A stretch of 64,000 nt of DNA from an uncultured Ignavibacteria bacterium. GTDB taxonomy: Bacteria; Bacteroidota; Ignavibacteria; Kapaibacteriales; Kapaibacteriaceae. Shown here one piece after another: positions 52,121-60,418 of this stretch (within the stretch, counting starts at the first letter, position 1; the number at the start of each line of letters is the position of its first letter). The stretch lies in NCBI GenBank assembly GCA_903939735.1, contig CAJAIA010000009.1:1-64000 (forward strand), written 5' to 3'. Position numbers and translations under genes: made by a program. The notes under the pieces are model-generated. The model was not told where the DNA came from. It made no database searches and saw only the letters and a program-made list of their open reading frames with translations.

Positions 52121-52720
52121 TTAAAACAACTCCGGCGCAACAGCTTCTTCGATCATTTCGCACCAGATGTGGCCAATCAGAATGTGGGACTCCTGAATGC
52201 GGGCCGTGACGGTGGATGGAACGACGACCGAATGATGACACAACGCACGGAGTGTTCCGCCGCTGCCGCCCAGCAGACCGATGGTGGTCACGCCTTGCGT
52301 GGTTGCTTGCTCGACCGCACGGATAATGTTGGATGACGTCCCGCTGGTGCTAATTGCTACCAGGACATCCCCGGGTTGACCGAAGGCTTCGACCTGACGT
52401 GCGAAGACGTTGTCGAATCCGTAGTCGTTGCCGCCTGCCGTGAGCACACTGGTGTCGACCGTGAGTGCAAGCGCTGCTATGGCCCGACGTTCGACGCCGC
52501 TGCGCAAGCGGACAACAAGTTCGGCTGCGAGGTGCTGACTATCAGCAGCACTGCCGCCATTACCGCAAAAGAAGATGCGCTTGTTCGCAGCAGCACACGC
52601 CGCAAGTACTGCACCACACGCAGCGATGTCCGCCGTACAGGTTTCTGTAAGACGTTGCTTTGTTGCAATCGATTCGCCGATGATGTCAGCGATGCGCTGT
52701 TCGTTGAATGCTTCTGGCAT
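52121..52720 (-). CDS. gmhA: D-sedoheptulose-7-phosphate isomerase
   Basis: A 199-residue SIS-domain protein. '[20 protein letters not shown]' and '[20 protein letters not shown]' are the phosphosugar-binding loops; '[20 protein letters not shown]' holds the conserved catalytic Glu/His pair of GmhA. It makes D-glycero-D-manno-heptose 7-phosphate, the first step to the lipopolysaccharide heptose. Other heptose genes are not nearby. Its start lies 35 bases inside the end of the upstream EamA gene. Confidence 0.92.
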   Translation of the reverse strand: MPEAFNEQRIADIIGESIATKQRLTETCTADIAACGAVLAACAAANKRIFFCGNGGSAADSQHLAAELVVRLRSGVERRAIAALALTVDTSVLTAGGNDYGFDNVFARQVEAFGQPGDVLVAISTSGTSSNIIRAVEQATTQGVTTIGLLGGSGGTLRALCHHSVVVPSTVTARIQESHILIGHIWCEMIEEAVAPELF

Positions 52721-53549
52721 GCAGCAAATTACGCGTCACAACGGCTCCGACAACGATGATGCCCCCAACAATTGCTGTCTGCGAGGGTACTTCGCCATGC
52801 CCAAGGCCAACCCAGATAGGGTTCAACAGGGGCTCAATCACCGTGATGAGCACGGCTTCGAGCGCCGTGACGTAGCGCATGGCCCATGCATACAGGATGT
52901 AGGAGATGCCGAGTTGCACCACACCGAGCAAGACAAGGTTGACCATGACCGATGGCTCTGGGGCGAAGGGCGTGATGAAGGGGATGCAGACAAGCGCAGT
53001 GAGGATGTTGCCGAACAGGATGCTCTCCATCGTCGATTCACCTCGCTGCGCACGCATGAAGAGCGCTACACCGGCAAACGCAATTCCACTGGCGATAGCA
53101 ACAGCGTCGCCAACGATCGTGCCGCCCTCAAGTGAGTCGAGGAAGAACACGCCCATGCCAAGCACCACTGCACACACGGAGATGATGTCGATCCGCGAGA
53201 TGCGCTCGCGTGCAACAAGCCAACTGAGCAGACTTACCCACACAGGTGCGGTGTACTGGAGGAAGATGGCGTTCGCAGCCGTGGTGAGCTTGGTGGCAGA
53301 GACGAAGAGGATGACGGTGAGTGCGTACGAGACGATGCTGCCGATCTGCGCGCGCGACCACGTGGGTGCAACACGACGGTTCCATGCGAAGATGACGAGC
53401 GCAGCGATGGCACTGCGTGCACCGGCAATGGTGAGTGCATCGAGTGGTATGCTCTTGATGAAGAAGCCACCAGTGCTCCACAGGATGGCACACAACGTGA
53501 GCGCGAGAAGTGCCCGCGTGTGCAGCGTTGCGGATTGCTCCTGACTCAT
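52686..53549 (-). CDS. EamA/DMT-family transporter
   Basis: A 287-residue inner-membrane protein with ten predicted helices in two EamA halves ('[20 protein letters not shown]' at the N-terminus; '[20 protein letters not shown]' opens the second). The family exports small metabolites; the substrate is not deducible. The start overlaps the stop of the upstream gene by ATGA and the end overlaps gmhA by 35 bases. Confidence 0.9.
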   Translation of the reverse strand: MSQEQSATLHTRALLALTLCAILWSTGGFFIKSIPLDALTIAGARSAIAALVIFAWNRRVAPTWSRAQIGSIVSYALTVILFVSATKLTTAANAIFLQYTAPVWVSLLSWLVARERISRIDIISVCAVVLGMGVFFLDSLEGGTIVGDAVAIASGIAFAGVALFMRAQRGESTMESILFGNILTALVCIPFITPFAPEPSVMVNLVLLGVVQLGISYILYAWAMRYVTALEAVLITVIEPLLNPIWVGLGHGEVPSQTAIVGGIIVVGAVVTRNLLHARSIQRTAHR

Positions 53550-54409
53550 CGCAGGAATTGTGCGCTTCGCGATGATGCGACGATCATGTCCATGCGCGCA
53601 TTGCCCTGCGACATGCTCACAGTTTGTCGGCTGCTCGTGGAGAGCGCTTCGGCAGGGTAGCGATTGTCAAGCGGCACCGTGAGTGAGATGTCAGCAACGA
53701 AGGTCGACTTCGATGGCATGTCGCCAAACCGCAACGTGAACGTCGGTGCTTCGGCCCGCGCCATGATTGTTGCCGTTGGCAGTGATCCCGATGAATCGAT
53801 CGATGCAAAGGTGACGGTGCCGGTGAGTTTCTTCATTGCGCCGGAGAGTACCGGACCAAGCACCTTGCGGAAGGCGGGGATGTTCATCTTCCACGTCGCG
53901 CCAAGCGCAACGGCCTTCGCAGGGTCCATCAACTTGCTGGTTTCCGTGCCCCCTTCACTCTTGACAACCTCACTGAGGAGTGCTTGGACGTCGTCGCTGA
54001 CAGGTGCATTATCGACGGTGAACACGCTGCCGGAATCGGAGAACCAGCAGCGCACCTTGGTGCCTGTTGGAAGCACATCAACGGTGTCGGTAAGCGTGAG
54101 CTTGCGGAAGTCGCGAATGACGAGATTCTTTTCCTTTTCCTGTCCGTTGACCGTGACGCTGACCACGTTGCACTGCGCCGAGAGAACAACTTCGCGGGAG
54201 TCAACAGAGTCGCCGCGCTGCATGTCCTCGATGTAGACCTTGGTCTCGTTGCGTGTTACAGCACGCGTGTTGAGGAGGTATCGATCGTACTCCTTGATCT
54301 TGCGACCAAGCTTGAGATCGTATGGCTTGAGGAGCTGTGCCGATGCGCCAACGCATCCGATGAGGAGTGCGATGACGAGGAGAAACTTAGAACAACGTTG
54401 ATTCTGCAT
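53546..54409 (-). CDS. Exported protein of unknown function
   Basis: A 287-residue protein. Signal peptide (about 1-24, 'LLIGCVGASA') then a soluble, beta-rich domain. 'YDLKLGRKIKEYDRYLLNTR' follows the signal, and later 'LTGTVTFASIDSSGSLPTAT' and 'FVADISLTVPLDNRYPAEA' suggest a lipid-binding-like half barrel. I recognise no named family. Start at 54409 is chosen for the signal peptide; it lies 23 bases inside the end of the photolyase gene. It is in the overlapping leftward operon that runs from the LiaF-like gene to gmhA. Confidence 0.7.
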   Translation of the reverse strand: MQNQRCSKFLLVIALLIGCVGASAQLLKPYDLKLGRKIKEYDRYLLNTRAVTRNETKVYIEDMQRGDSVDSREVVLSAQCNVVSVTVNGQEKEKNLVIRDFRKLTLTDTVDVLPTGTKVRCWFSDSGSVFTVDNAPVSDDVQALLSEVVKSEGGTETSKLMDPAKAVALGATWKMNIPAFRKVLGPVLSGAMKKLTGTVTFASIDSSGSLPTATIMARAEAPTFTLRFGDMPSKSTFVADISLTVPLDNRYPAEALSTSSRQTVSMSQGNARMDMIVASSRSAQFLR

Positions 54410-55760
54410 ATCTGCGAATGTAGGCCTTAACGTCGAACTTCTTTGCGCATCCGTTGGCATTCATGTAGCGAATCTTGCCGTAGACGGGACGTTCAAACCA
54501 GGCGCGATCGTGCACGCCCCCTATACTCCAGGCCACGCCAACGTATCCGTTCGGGTCGCGTCCGTCGAGCGCATGCGTGTCGTTGAGCGTGATGCCAATG
54601 GCAAGCGCTTCTTCCGGTGATGCACTCCATTCGAGGATCTTCTTCGCCCAGTACATGCGCATGTATCCATGCAGTTTGCCGGTAGACAACAGCTCGCGCT
54701 GTGCGGCATTCCAGAGCTCATCGTGTGTTACTGCCTGCTGCCATTGCTCGAAGGTGTACACGTACTGTCGCGGATCGTCGCGATGCTCGTTGAGCGATGA
54801 CTGTGCCCACGCAGCAAAGCCTTCGAAGGAGTCGTAGTTGGGATTGTAAAACGTGAAATTGTCGGAGAGTTCACGACGTACGATGAGCTCTTCGAGATAG
54901 GACTCAACTGGACAGTCCTCAGCGCCTGTGCGTGCAAGACGATTCACCTCGAGCGCTGCACGCTGCGGCGCAAGCTGTCCGAAGTGGAAGTATGGCGACA
55001 AGTTCGACTGACCCGGCTTTGTGGGATCGTTGCGGTCTTGATAGCGTTCAATGTGTGCCGTGAATGCATCCAGCAGTGCACGCCCTTGCTGTTCGCCAGG
55101 GGTAAGCCATGTAATGGGTGCAACCGATGTGTCGACGCGCAGCGTTGATCGAACATGCATCCAATCCGTCGGCTGCGGCATGGCAGCAGGAGGGAATGGG
55201 TGACGCTCAACCGCTGGAAACTCGTCGAGGAAGGTTGGCAACAGTCGCTTGATCTTCGGACGAATCGTGTACGCTGCAAACTCGAGCTTGGGTGAGCAAT
55301 GCCATGCGGGGATCACGTTGTGCGCATCCACTTGATGCACCGCAACCGACGTTGCAGCGCACACCGCATCAACCCATTGCGTCTTGATGCGAAGCGGTTC
55401 GAAGTCTGTGACAAGGAGCGATGGCGTCGTTGCTGCACAGTATGCAGGAACCTGTTCGCGTGGATCGCCGAGCAGCATCGTGAAGGCGATGTTGTGCGAC
55501 GTGCAATCGCGCTCGAATTCCTCGAGTCCGCGCAGCATGAAGTCGTACTGACGGAGCGTTGCACCAAGAAACTCGGGAACCAGGCAGAACACAACGTGCA
55601 ACGGAACACGTCGTGCGATTGCGATCTCTTGTGCGTAGAGTAATGCCCAGTTGTCGCGGAGCCGTCGATCGCGATTAACCCAGCAGACCACCGGACCCGA
55701 GCCTTGGGGTTCTGGGCGTTCAGGGGTGAGAATGCGGACGCGCTCCGGACGAATACTCAT
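54387..55760 (-). CDS. phrB: Class II CPD photolyase
   Basis: A 457-residue FAD enzyme that uses light to split cyclobutane pyrimidine dimers. 'VVCWVNRDRRLRDNWALLYA' at the N-terminus and 'ELSDNFTFYNPNYDSFEGFA', 'KLHGYMRMYWAKKILEWSAS' and 'NDTHALDGRDPNGYVGVAWS' in the C-terminal half are diagnostic of class II photolyases, distinct from the E. coli class I enzyme. The start overlaps the LiaF-like stop by ATGA. A photolyase implies exposure to light in the habitat. Confidence 0.93.
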   Translation of the reverse strand: MSIRPERVRILTPERPEPQGSGPVVCWVNRDRRLRDNWALLYAQEIAIARRVPLHVVFCLVPEFLGATLRQYDFMLRGLEEFERDCTSHNIAFTMLLGDPREQVPAYCAATTPSLLVTDFEPLRIKTQWVDAVCAATSVAVHQVDAHNVIPAWHCSPKLEFAAYTIRPKIKRLLPTFLDEFPAVERHPFPPAAMPQPTDWMHVRSTLRVDTSVAPITWLTPGEQQGRALLDAFTAHIERYQDRNDPTKPGQSNLSPYFHFGQLAPQRAALEVNRLARTGAEDCPVESYLEELIVRRELSDNFTFYNPNYDSFEGFAAWAQSSLNEHRDDPRQYVYTFEQWQQAVTHDELWNAAQRELLSTGKLHGYMRMYWAKKILEWSASPEEALAIGITLNDTHALDGRDPNGYVGVAWSIGGVHDRAWFERPVYGKIRYMNANGCAKKFDVKAYIRRYAESTLF

Positions 55761-56524
55761 GATTTGATCTCAATTCCACCAAGGACTACCGTTGCGTCGA
55801 TGATGAGTGTTGGGCCGATGACGTTCTCGTCGCGATATTTCCGCGTTTCGTCATCAATGCCACCAAGAATAGGTGTGCCCTTCACCGAGATGTTCCAATG
55901 CGGTGGTACACGAATCTCGATGCCACCCATCACGCATGTTGCTTCGAGCACAGCAAGGTTGCCGTCGATCTCCGCACTACGCAGGTCGATCTCGAGTCCG
56001 CCCATGATCGATGAAATCGAACCACCCTTGAACTGCTTGCTCACAACGCGTGTGCTGGAGCCGCCCATCAGCGCGTTCGACTCAAGGTAGTCGCTCTCGT
56101 AGGGGAGTCCTTCGCCGTGTTCGCTTGTTGGTGCGGCCGTTGCTGATCGTGCACGACGCATCGTACCGCGCAACAGAGAGAGTCCGCTCAGGATGAACAC
56201 GATCGGCCAGAACGCACTCCAGAATCCATCAATGATGTCGAGTGAGCTCAGTTGCAGGAGAATGCCAACCGTGAAGAGAATCATGTTGCCGAGGAACGAA
56301 CCATTGCGCGTTGCAACGCGGGCCAGTGCCCAGATCGCGAGGATCGACGGCCACCACGTACGGAGGATGCCCCACACATCGAGGTCGATCACACGTGCGG
56401 TGTCAAGCAGGAGTCCGATACCGAGGACAATGAAGATCAGACCAAACACGATAGGACCAGCGGAGCTCCGCTTCGGAGCTACGTTGAACTGGTACATAAA
56501 CGATGTGGGATTTTGAGGATCCAT
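55757..56524 (-). CDS. LiaF-like membrane protein (DUF5668 plus LiaF C-terminal domain)
   Basis: A 255-residue protein with four hydrophobic helices in the first 120 residues ('IVFGLIFIVLGIGLLLDTAR', 'TWWPSILAIWALARVA', 'GNMILFTVGILLQLSSLDII', 'FWPIVFILSGLSLL'). The C-terminus has the LiaF/YvqF beta-helix signature: repeated 'GGxEI' turns ('SIMGGLEIDLR', 'CVMGGIEIRVPPHW', 'VVLGGIEIKS'). Relatives act in envelope-stress sensing in Firmicutes; here no LiaSR two-component genes adjoin it. ATG at 56524 has a GGAGG site and is preferred over 56539. Confidence 0.85.
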   Translation of the reverse strand: MDPQNPTSFMYQFNVAPKRSSAGPIVFGLIFIVLGIGLLLDTARVIDLDVWGILRTWWPSILAIWALARVATRNGSFLGNMILFTVGILLQLSSLDIIDGFWSAFWPIVFILSGLSLLRGTMRRARSATAAPTSEHGEGLPYESDYLESNALMGGSSTRVVSKQFKGGSISSIMGGLEIDLRSAEIDGNLAVLEATCVMGGIEIRVPPHWNISVKGTPILGGIDDETRKYRDENVIGPTLIIDATVVLGGIEIKS

Positions 56525-56545
56525 CGCGTCCTCCAACAACGGTAG

Positions 56546-57763
56546 TTAGACAAGCGTTCCGCACTCGGCACAGTCGGGACATTCCGACGGCGAGGCGGCT
56601 TGTGTACGCTCGAACTCGGCAATAGTTGCGACTACTTCGCGGAGCTGCTCTTCGTTTAGCTCAGGGAAGATTGGAAGCGACAGTACCGTTGCCGCAAGAC
56701 AGTTCGACACAGGGTAGTCGGCGTCGTTGAAGCCGTGCTGTGTAAAGCACTCCTGACGGTGGAATGGCACAGGGTAGTAGACTTCCGACCCAATACCAGC
56801 CGCTTGGAGGTGTGCACGCAGTGCATCGCGATGTGCCGAGCGAATAGTGTACTGGTTGAAGATGTGCACATCGGGTGCACCACCGGGATTCATCACTGCT
56901 GGGAGCAGGATGCGGTTGTGTTCGTCGAATTGTGTGTGACCGGGAGCTTGGCTTAGTCCGGCCTCAATGAAAAGACGCGTGTAGATGTCGGCGTTGCGAC
57001 GGCGCGCGGCGTGCCAGGATGCAAGGTGGGGGAGCTTTACGCGAAGCACCGCGCCTTGAATTGCATCGAGACGGAAGTTGCCACCCATGATCTTGTGGTA
57101 GTAGCGCGGCTCCATGCCGTGGTTGCGGATCTGACGCAGACGCACGTTCAGCTCGTCGCTGTTCGTCGTGACAAGTCCACCGTCGCCAAATGCGCCCAAG
57201 TTCTTTGTTGGGTAGAACGAAAAACATCCGATGTGTCCGATTGATCCAACGCGACGTCCGTCGGCGGTTTGTGTGCCGATTGCTTGTGCTGCATCCTCGA
57301 TAACAGGGATGTTGTGCTCTGCCGCAATTGCCATGATGGCATCAATGTCGGCGGCCTGACCAAACAAGTGCACCGGGATGATGGCCTTTGTGCGTGGCGT
57401 GATCGCCTTGCGTACTGCTTCAGGGTCGATGTTGTAGCTCACATGATCGACGTCCACCAGCACAGGCGTTGCGCCAACGCGCGCAACACAGCCAGCGGTC
57501 GCGAAGAACGAAAACGTTGGGATGATCACTTCGTCGCCCGGACCGATGTTGTAGGCCATCATGGCCATCAGCAGAGCATCGGTACCGCTCGATACGCCGA
57601 TGGCGTGCTTGACGCCGAGATAGGCTTCGAGCTCGCGCTCCAATGCGTCTACTTCGGGTCCCAGAATGCTCACCTGCGACTCTGCAACGCGAATCAGTGC
57701 GGCGTCGATCTCGTGCTTGAGCGTGTGATACTGTAATTTGAGGTCAAGAAGCGGGACGGGCAT
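56546..57763 (-). CDS. DegT/DnrJ/EryC1/StrS-family sugar aminotransferase
   Basis: A 405-residue PLP enzyme. 'GVSSGTDALLMAMMAYNIGPG' binds the cofactor phosphate, 'VIEDAAQAIGTQ' contains the Asp that contacts the pyridine N, and 'GCFSFYPTKNLGAFGDGG' carries the Schiff-base Lys. The family adds an amino group to nucleotide-linked keto sugars for surface polysaccharides. Start at 57763 (MPVPLLDL) is the family-like start; an ATG at 57781 would add six residues. A promoter element for it lies inside the divergent Rieske gene. Confidence 0.9.
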   Translation of the reverse strand: MPVPLLDLKLQYHTLKHEIDAALIRVAESQVSILGPEVDALERELEAYLGVKHAIGVSSGTDALLMAMMAYNIGPGDEVIIPTFSFFATAGCVARVGATPVLVDVDHVSYNIDPEAVRKAITPRTKAIIPVHLFGQAADIDAIMAIAAEHNIPVIEDAAQAIGTQTADGRRVGSIGHIGCFSFYPTKNLGAFGDGGLVTTNSDELNVRLRQIRNHGMEPRYYHKIMGGNFRLDAIQGAVLRVKLPHLASWHAARRRNADIYTRLFIEAGLSQAPGHTQFDEHNRILLPAVMNPGGAPDVHIFNQYTIRSAHRDALRAHLQAAGIGSEVYYPVPFHRQECFTQHGFNDADYPVSNCLAATVLSLPIFPELNEEQLREVVATIAEFERTQAASPSECPDCAECGTLV

Positions 57764-57779
57764 TGAGAACTCGAGAATC

Positions 57780-58229
57780 ATGCAACAGAATTCAACAAAA
57801 GTAGCGAGAACATCCCGACGCACGATGCTTATCAGCATTGGTGCGCTGCTAGCATCGTGGACAGGTGCTGAGGCACTTCGACGATTCCTTGCGCCAACAA
57901 GTGACGCATCGAGTCATGCCCACGATCTTGGACCACTCGATGGTGTCGTTGCCGACGGTGCACGCAAGGAGCTGACAATCGGCGGTACGCGCGTGCTGAT
58001 TGCTCGGAGAGGCAATGACGTGCGTGTGCTTGACCTCACCTGTACGCACGCTCGGTGTCCACTCGAGGTGCACCTCCCATCGAATCGCATCCGGTGTGCG
58101 TGTCATGGAGGAGCATTCGATCTCGAGGGCAACGTGCTCAATGCACCCCCTACACGCCCCCTTCCAACACATGAAGCCCGTGTCGTCAATGGAAACCTCT
58201 ATGTGCGCATCCATCAGGAGCACACCTAA
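57780..58229 (+). CDS. Rieske [2Fe-2S] protein with Tat signal
   Basis: A 149-residue protein. 'TSRRTMLISIGALLASW' is a twin-arginine signal anchor. The Rieske cluster site is canonical: box 1 'CTHARC' (Cys88, His90, Cys93) and box 2 'CACHGG' (Cys106, Cys108, His109), giving the two Cys and two His ligands and the stabilising disulfide. It should accept electrons from quinol through its membrane partner. Its stop and the cytochrome b start share a base (TAATG), so the two are coupled. The divergent DegT gene starts 16 bases away. Confidence 0.9.
   Translation: MQQNSTKVARTSRRTMLISIGALLASWTGAEALRRFLAPTSDASSHAHDLGPLDGVVADGARKELTIGGTRVLIARRGNDVRVLDLTCTHARCPLEVHLPSNRIRCACHGGAFDLEGNVLNAPPTRPLPTHEARVVNGNLYVRIHQEHT
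57796..57803 (-). promoter_or_regulatory. TAnnTTTG element for the DegT-to-gmhA operon
   Basis: The minus strand reads TACTTTTG, an exact consensus match 32 bases before the DegT start. It lies within the first codons of the divergent Rieske gene. Confidence 0.4.
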
Positions 58230-59152
58230 TGCAGCAGGCCACATGGATCGACATCGCGCGACGGATGTGTCTTGGGGTGTTTGCAATGCTCATCGGTATC
58301 GAGCTGGTCACGGGGCTCCTGCTGGGCTTGCTCTATGAACCATCGCGGATGCCAGCAACAACTGCTGATGGCCGCACAGCAACGGTGATCGTAGGGGAGC
58401 GTCGTGAGAACGTCGGACCCTTCACCGACACCGTCGGACGTCCAGCAACGCCGAGTCTTGTCCCTACGCGCCCCGGCGAGCTTGTGCCAAGTGCTGCCGC
58501 AGCGAGCGTGCAGGTGCAGATCAATAACGCGCCGGGTGGTGCAATTGCACGCACTATGCATCACACGCTCGCAGGATGGCTGGTGGTATTGGCCTGCATT
58601 GTTGTTGTGTTATCTGCCATTGCGCGCGTGTATGAGCATGCTGCATCGACGTGGGTGATGTCGATCGGGATGCTGATTGTCGCCCTCGCTGCGGCATGGA
58701 CCGGACGGATTTTGCCTGACGATATCTATGCCGACGTGAGTTTGCGAATTGTCGGACACGAGCTGTTGGAAGCGCCGCTCGGCGATGCTCTCGTGGCTGT
58801 GCTGGGTATCGTGCCTGGCGAGCCCATGCTCGCGCGGACGTACTTCGTGCACATTCTGCTTGGCGTGGCGTCGGTGTGGCTGGCCTATGTACTCTGGCGG
58901 GAGCGCCAGCACGTGCCGCTTGTGGTGGGCGCAGGCCTTGCGGTGGCAATCATGGCGGCGATCATGCCGATCCACGCATTTGGTGCGCGGGATGCTGTTA
59001 CGGGGCTTGCAGGCACCGTCCATGTGGACCCCTGGTGGGTGATTCGCCCCCTTCACGAGCTGGTTGGCGTGCTCGGTGCCGAGCTCGCGGGGTATGTCAT
59101 GCTTGGTGGCACGCTCGTGCTGGTCCTGCTCCCGGTCTGGCGGCGTCCATAG
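58229..59152 (+). CDS. Cytochrome b-like membrane subunit missing one heme-ligand pair
   Basis: A 307-residue membrane protein coupled to the Rieske gene. Helix A ('IGIELVTGLLLGLLYEPS') matches the cytochrome b 'TGL.L...Y.P' pattern. A 60-residue polar insert follows, then helix B with His111/His112 ('RTMHHTLAGWLVV'), helix C and helix D with His208 ('TYFVHILLGVASVWL'). In cytochrome b/b6, helices B and D each carry a second His 14-15 residues later; here those positions are Val125/126 and Leu222/Trp223. The subunit-IV-like end has 'DPWWVIRPLHEL' where PEWY is usual. So the site equivalent to heme bL is kept and that of bH is gone. A normal Q cycle is doubtful. Confidence 0.7.
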   Translation: MQQATWIDIARRMCLGVFAMLIGIELVTGLLLGLLYEPSRMPATTADGRTATVIVGERRENVGPFTDTVGRPATPSLVPTRPGELVPSAAAASVQVQINNAPGGAIARTMHHTLAGWLVVLACIVVVLSAIARVYEHAASTWVMSIGMLIVALAAAWTGRILPDDIYADVSLRIVGHELLEAPLGDALVAVLGIVPGEPMLARTYFVHILLGVASVWLAYVLWRERQHVPLVVGAGLAVAIMAAIMPIHAFGARDAVTGLAGTVHVDPWWVIRPLHELVGVLGAELAGYVMLGGTLVLVLLPVWRRP

Positions 59153-59183
59153 GGCTTGCATCCGTGGGCACGGGAATGCTCCC

Positions 59184-59191
59184 TATCTTTG
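59184..59191 (+). promoter_or_regulatory. TAnnTTTG element upstream of alanine dehydrogenase
   Basis: TATCTTTG, an exact consensus match, 40 bases before the ATG at 59232. A TTG lies farther upstream than the usual spacing. Confidence 0.45.
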
Positions 59192-59231
59192 CGCTCTTGA
59201 TTCACTTCAATCCAACAAAGGACAGACGTAT

Positions 59232-60344
59232 ATGTTGATCGGCGTACCAAAGGAGATCAAGCCGAGTGAGAAGCGTGTTGCTCTCACGCCTGGTGGAGTT
59301 GAAACCCTCCGTCAGCACGGCCACGATGTGATCGTTGAGACCAACTGTGGTGTTGGTTGTGGATTCACGAATGATGACTACATCGCAGCTGGTGCGAAGA
59401 TCATCGATACAGCTGCTGAGGTGTATGCTCAGGCCGACATGATCATGAAGGTCAAGGAGCCAATCGCACCCGAGTACAGTCTCATCCGCAAGGGTCAGAC
59501 GCTGTTCACGTACTTCCACTTTGCTGCATCACGCGAACTCACCGAAGCAATGGTGAAGAGCGGCGCAACGTGTATCGCGTACGAGACAGTTCAGAAGTCA
59601 GACGGATCGCTCCCGCTCCTCATTCCGATGTCGGAAGTTGCTGGCCGCATGGCTCCGCAAGAAGGCGCGAAGTACCTCGAGCACCCAATGGGTGGACGTG
59701 GTGTATTGCTCGGCGGTGTACCTGGTACAAAGCCAGCAAACGTGATCGTCCTTGGTGGCGGTGTCGTTGGTACAAACGCAGCGAAGATCGCAGCGGGCTT
59801 TGGTGCTCGCGTGACAATCTTCGACAACAACCTGTACCGTCTGCGCTACCTCGATGATGTGATGCCGAAGAACGTGATCACGCAGATGTCAACGAAGTCG
59901 AACATCCGTGAAGCAGTCAAGGATGCCGATCTCGTGATCGGTGGTGTGTTGATCGTTGGTGCAAAGGCACCACACCTGATCACACGCGACATGCTCAAGA
60001 CGATGAAGGAAGGTTCTGTAATCGTCGACGTATCGGTTGACCAAGGCGGTTGCGTTGAGACGTGCAAGCCAACAACACACGCAGATCCAACGTACGTGGT
60101 CGACGGTGTTGTGCACTACGGTGTTGCAAACATGCCAGGCGCTGTGCCGTACACATCGGCCATCGCGCTCACGAACGCAACGCTCCCATACGCAGTGCAG
60201 CTTGCCAACCACGGCTGGAAGAACGCATGCAAGGCGAACAAGGAACTCGAATACGGTCTGAACGTCGTCGAAGGCAAGATCGTCTACGAAGCAGTTGCAG
60301 AAGCATTCGGTATGGACTACGCACCGGTAACGGCAGTTCTGTAA
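59232..60344 (+). CDS. ald: Alanine dehydrogenase
   Basis: A 370-residue NAD-dependent enzyme that interconverts L-alanine with pyruvate and ammonia. 'MLIGVPKEIKPSEKRVALTP' is the conserved start. Lys75 (in 'VKEP') and His96 (in 'TYFHFA') are the pyruvate-binding and catalytic residues by comparison with known enzymes; 'VIVLGGGVVGTNAAKIAAGF' is the NAD Rossmann motif. AAAGGAC lies upstream. The frame continues upstream to 59064 but that stretch overlaps the cytochrome gene and is not family-like. A G+C-rich hairpin follows the stop. Confidence 0.96.
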   Translation: MLIGVPKEIKPSEKRVALTPGGVETLRQHGHDVIVETNCGVGCGFTNDDYIAAGAKIIDTAAEVYAQADMIMKVKEPIAPEYSLIRKGQTLFTYFHFAASRELTEAMVKSGATCIAYETVQKSDGSLPLLIPMSEVAGRMAPQEGAKYLEHPMGGRGVLLGGVPGTKPANVIVLGGGVVGTNAAKIAAGFGARVTIFDNNLYRLRYLDDVMPKNVITQMSTKSNIREAVKDADLVIGGVLIVGAKAPHLITRDMLKTMKEGSVIVDVSVDQGGCVETCKPTTHADPTYVVDGVVHYGVANMPGAVPYTSAIALTNATLPYAVQLANHGWKNACKANKELEYGLNVVEGKIVYEAVAEAFGMDYAPVTAVL

Positions 60345-60375
60345 GCTCGTATTTCAGAGAACGATGCATAGATTT

Positions 60376-60398
60376 GAGGGCCCCTACATGGGGCCCTC
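60376..60398 (+). terminator. Terminator hairpin after ald
   Basis: A perfect nine-base inverted repeat (GAGGGCCCC) with a five-base loop and a T-containing tail. A TAnnTTTG match (TAGATTTG, 60369-60376) touches its 5' edge, so it could also sit in the leader of the next gene. Confidence 0.7.
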
Positions 60399-60418
60399 GT
60401 TCGTTTATGGAGATTGCT

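Noticed and set aside
60062-60418. Long N-terminal extension of the glycine-rich protein into ald
   Set aside because: The extension overlaps ald in another frame, crosses the terminator hairpin and lacks similarity; the signal peptide at 60419 fixes the start.
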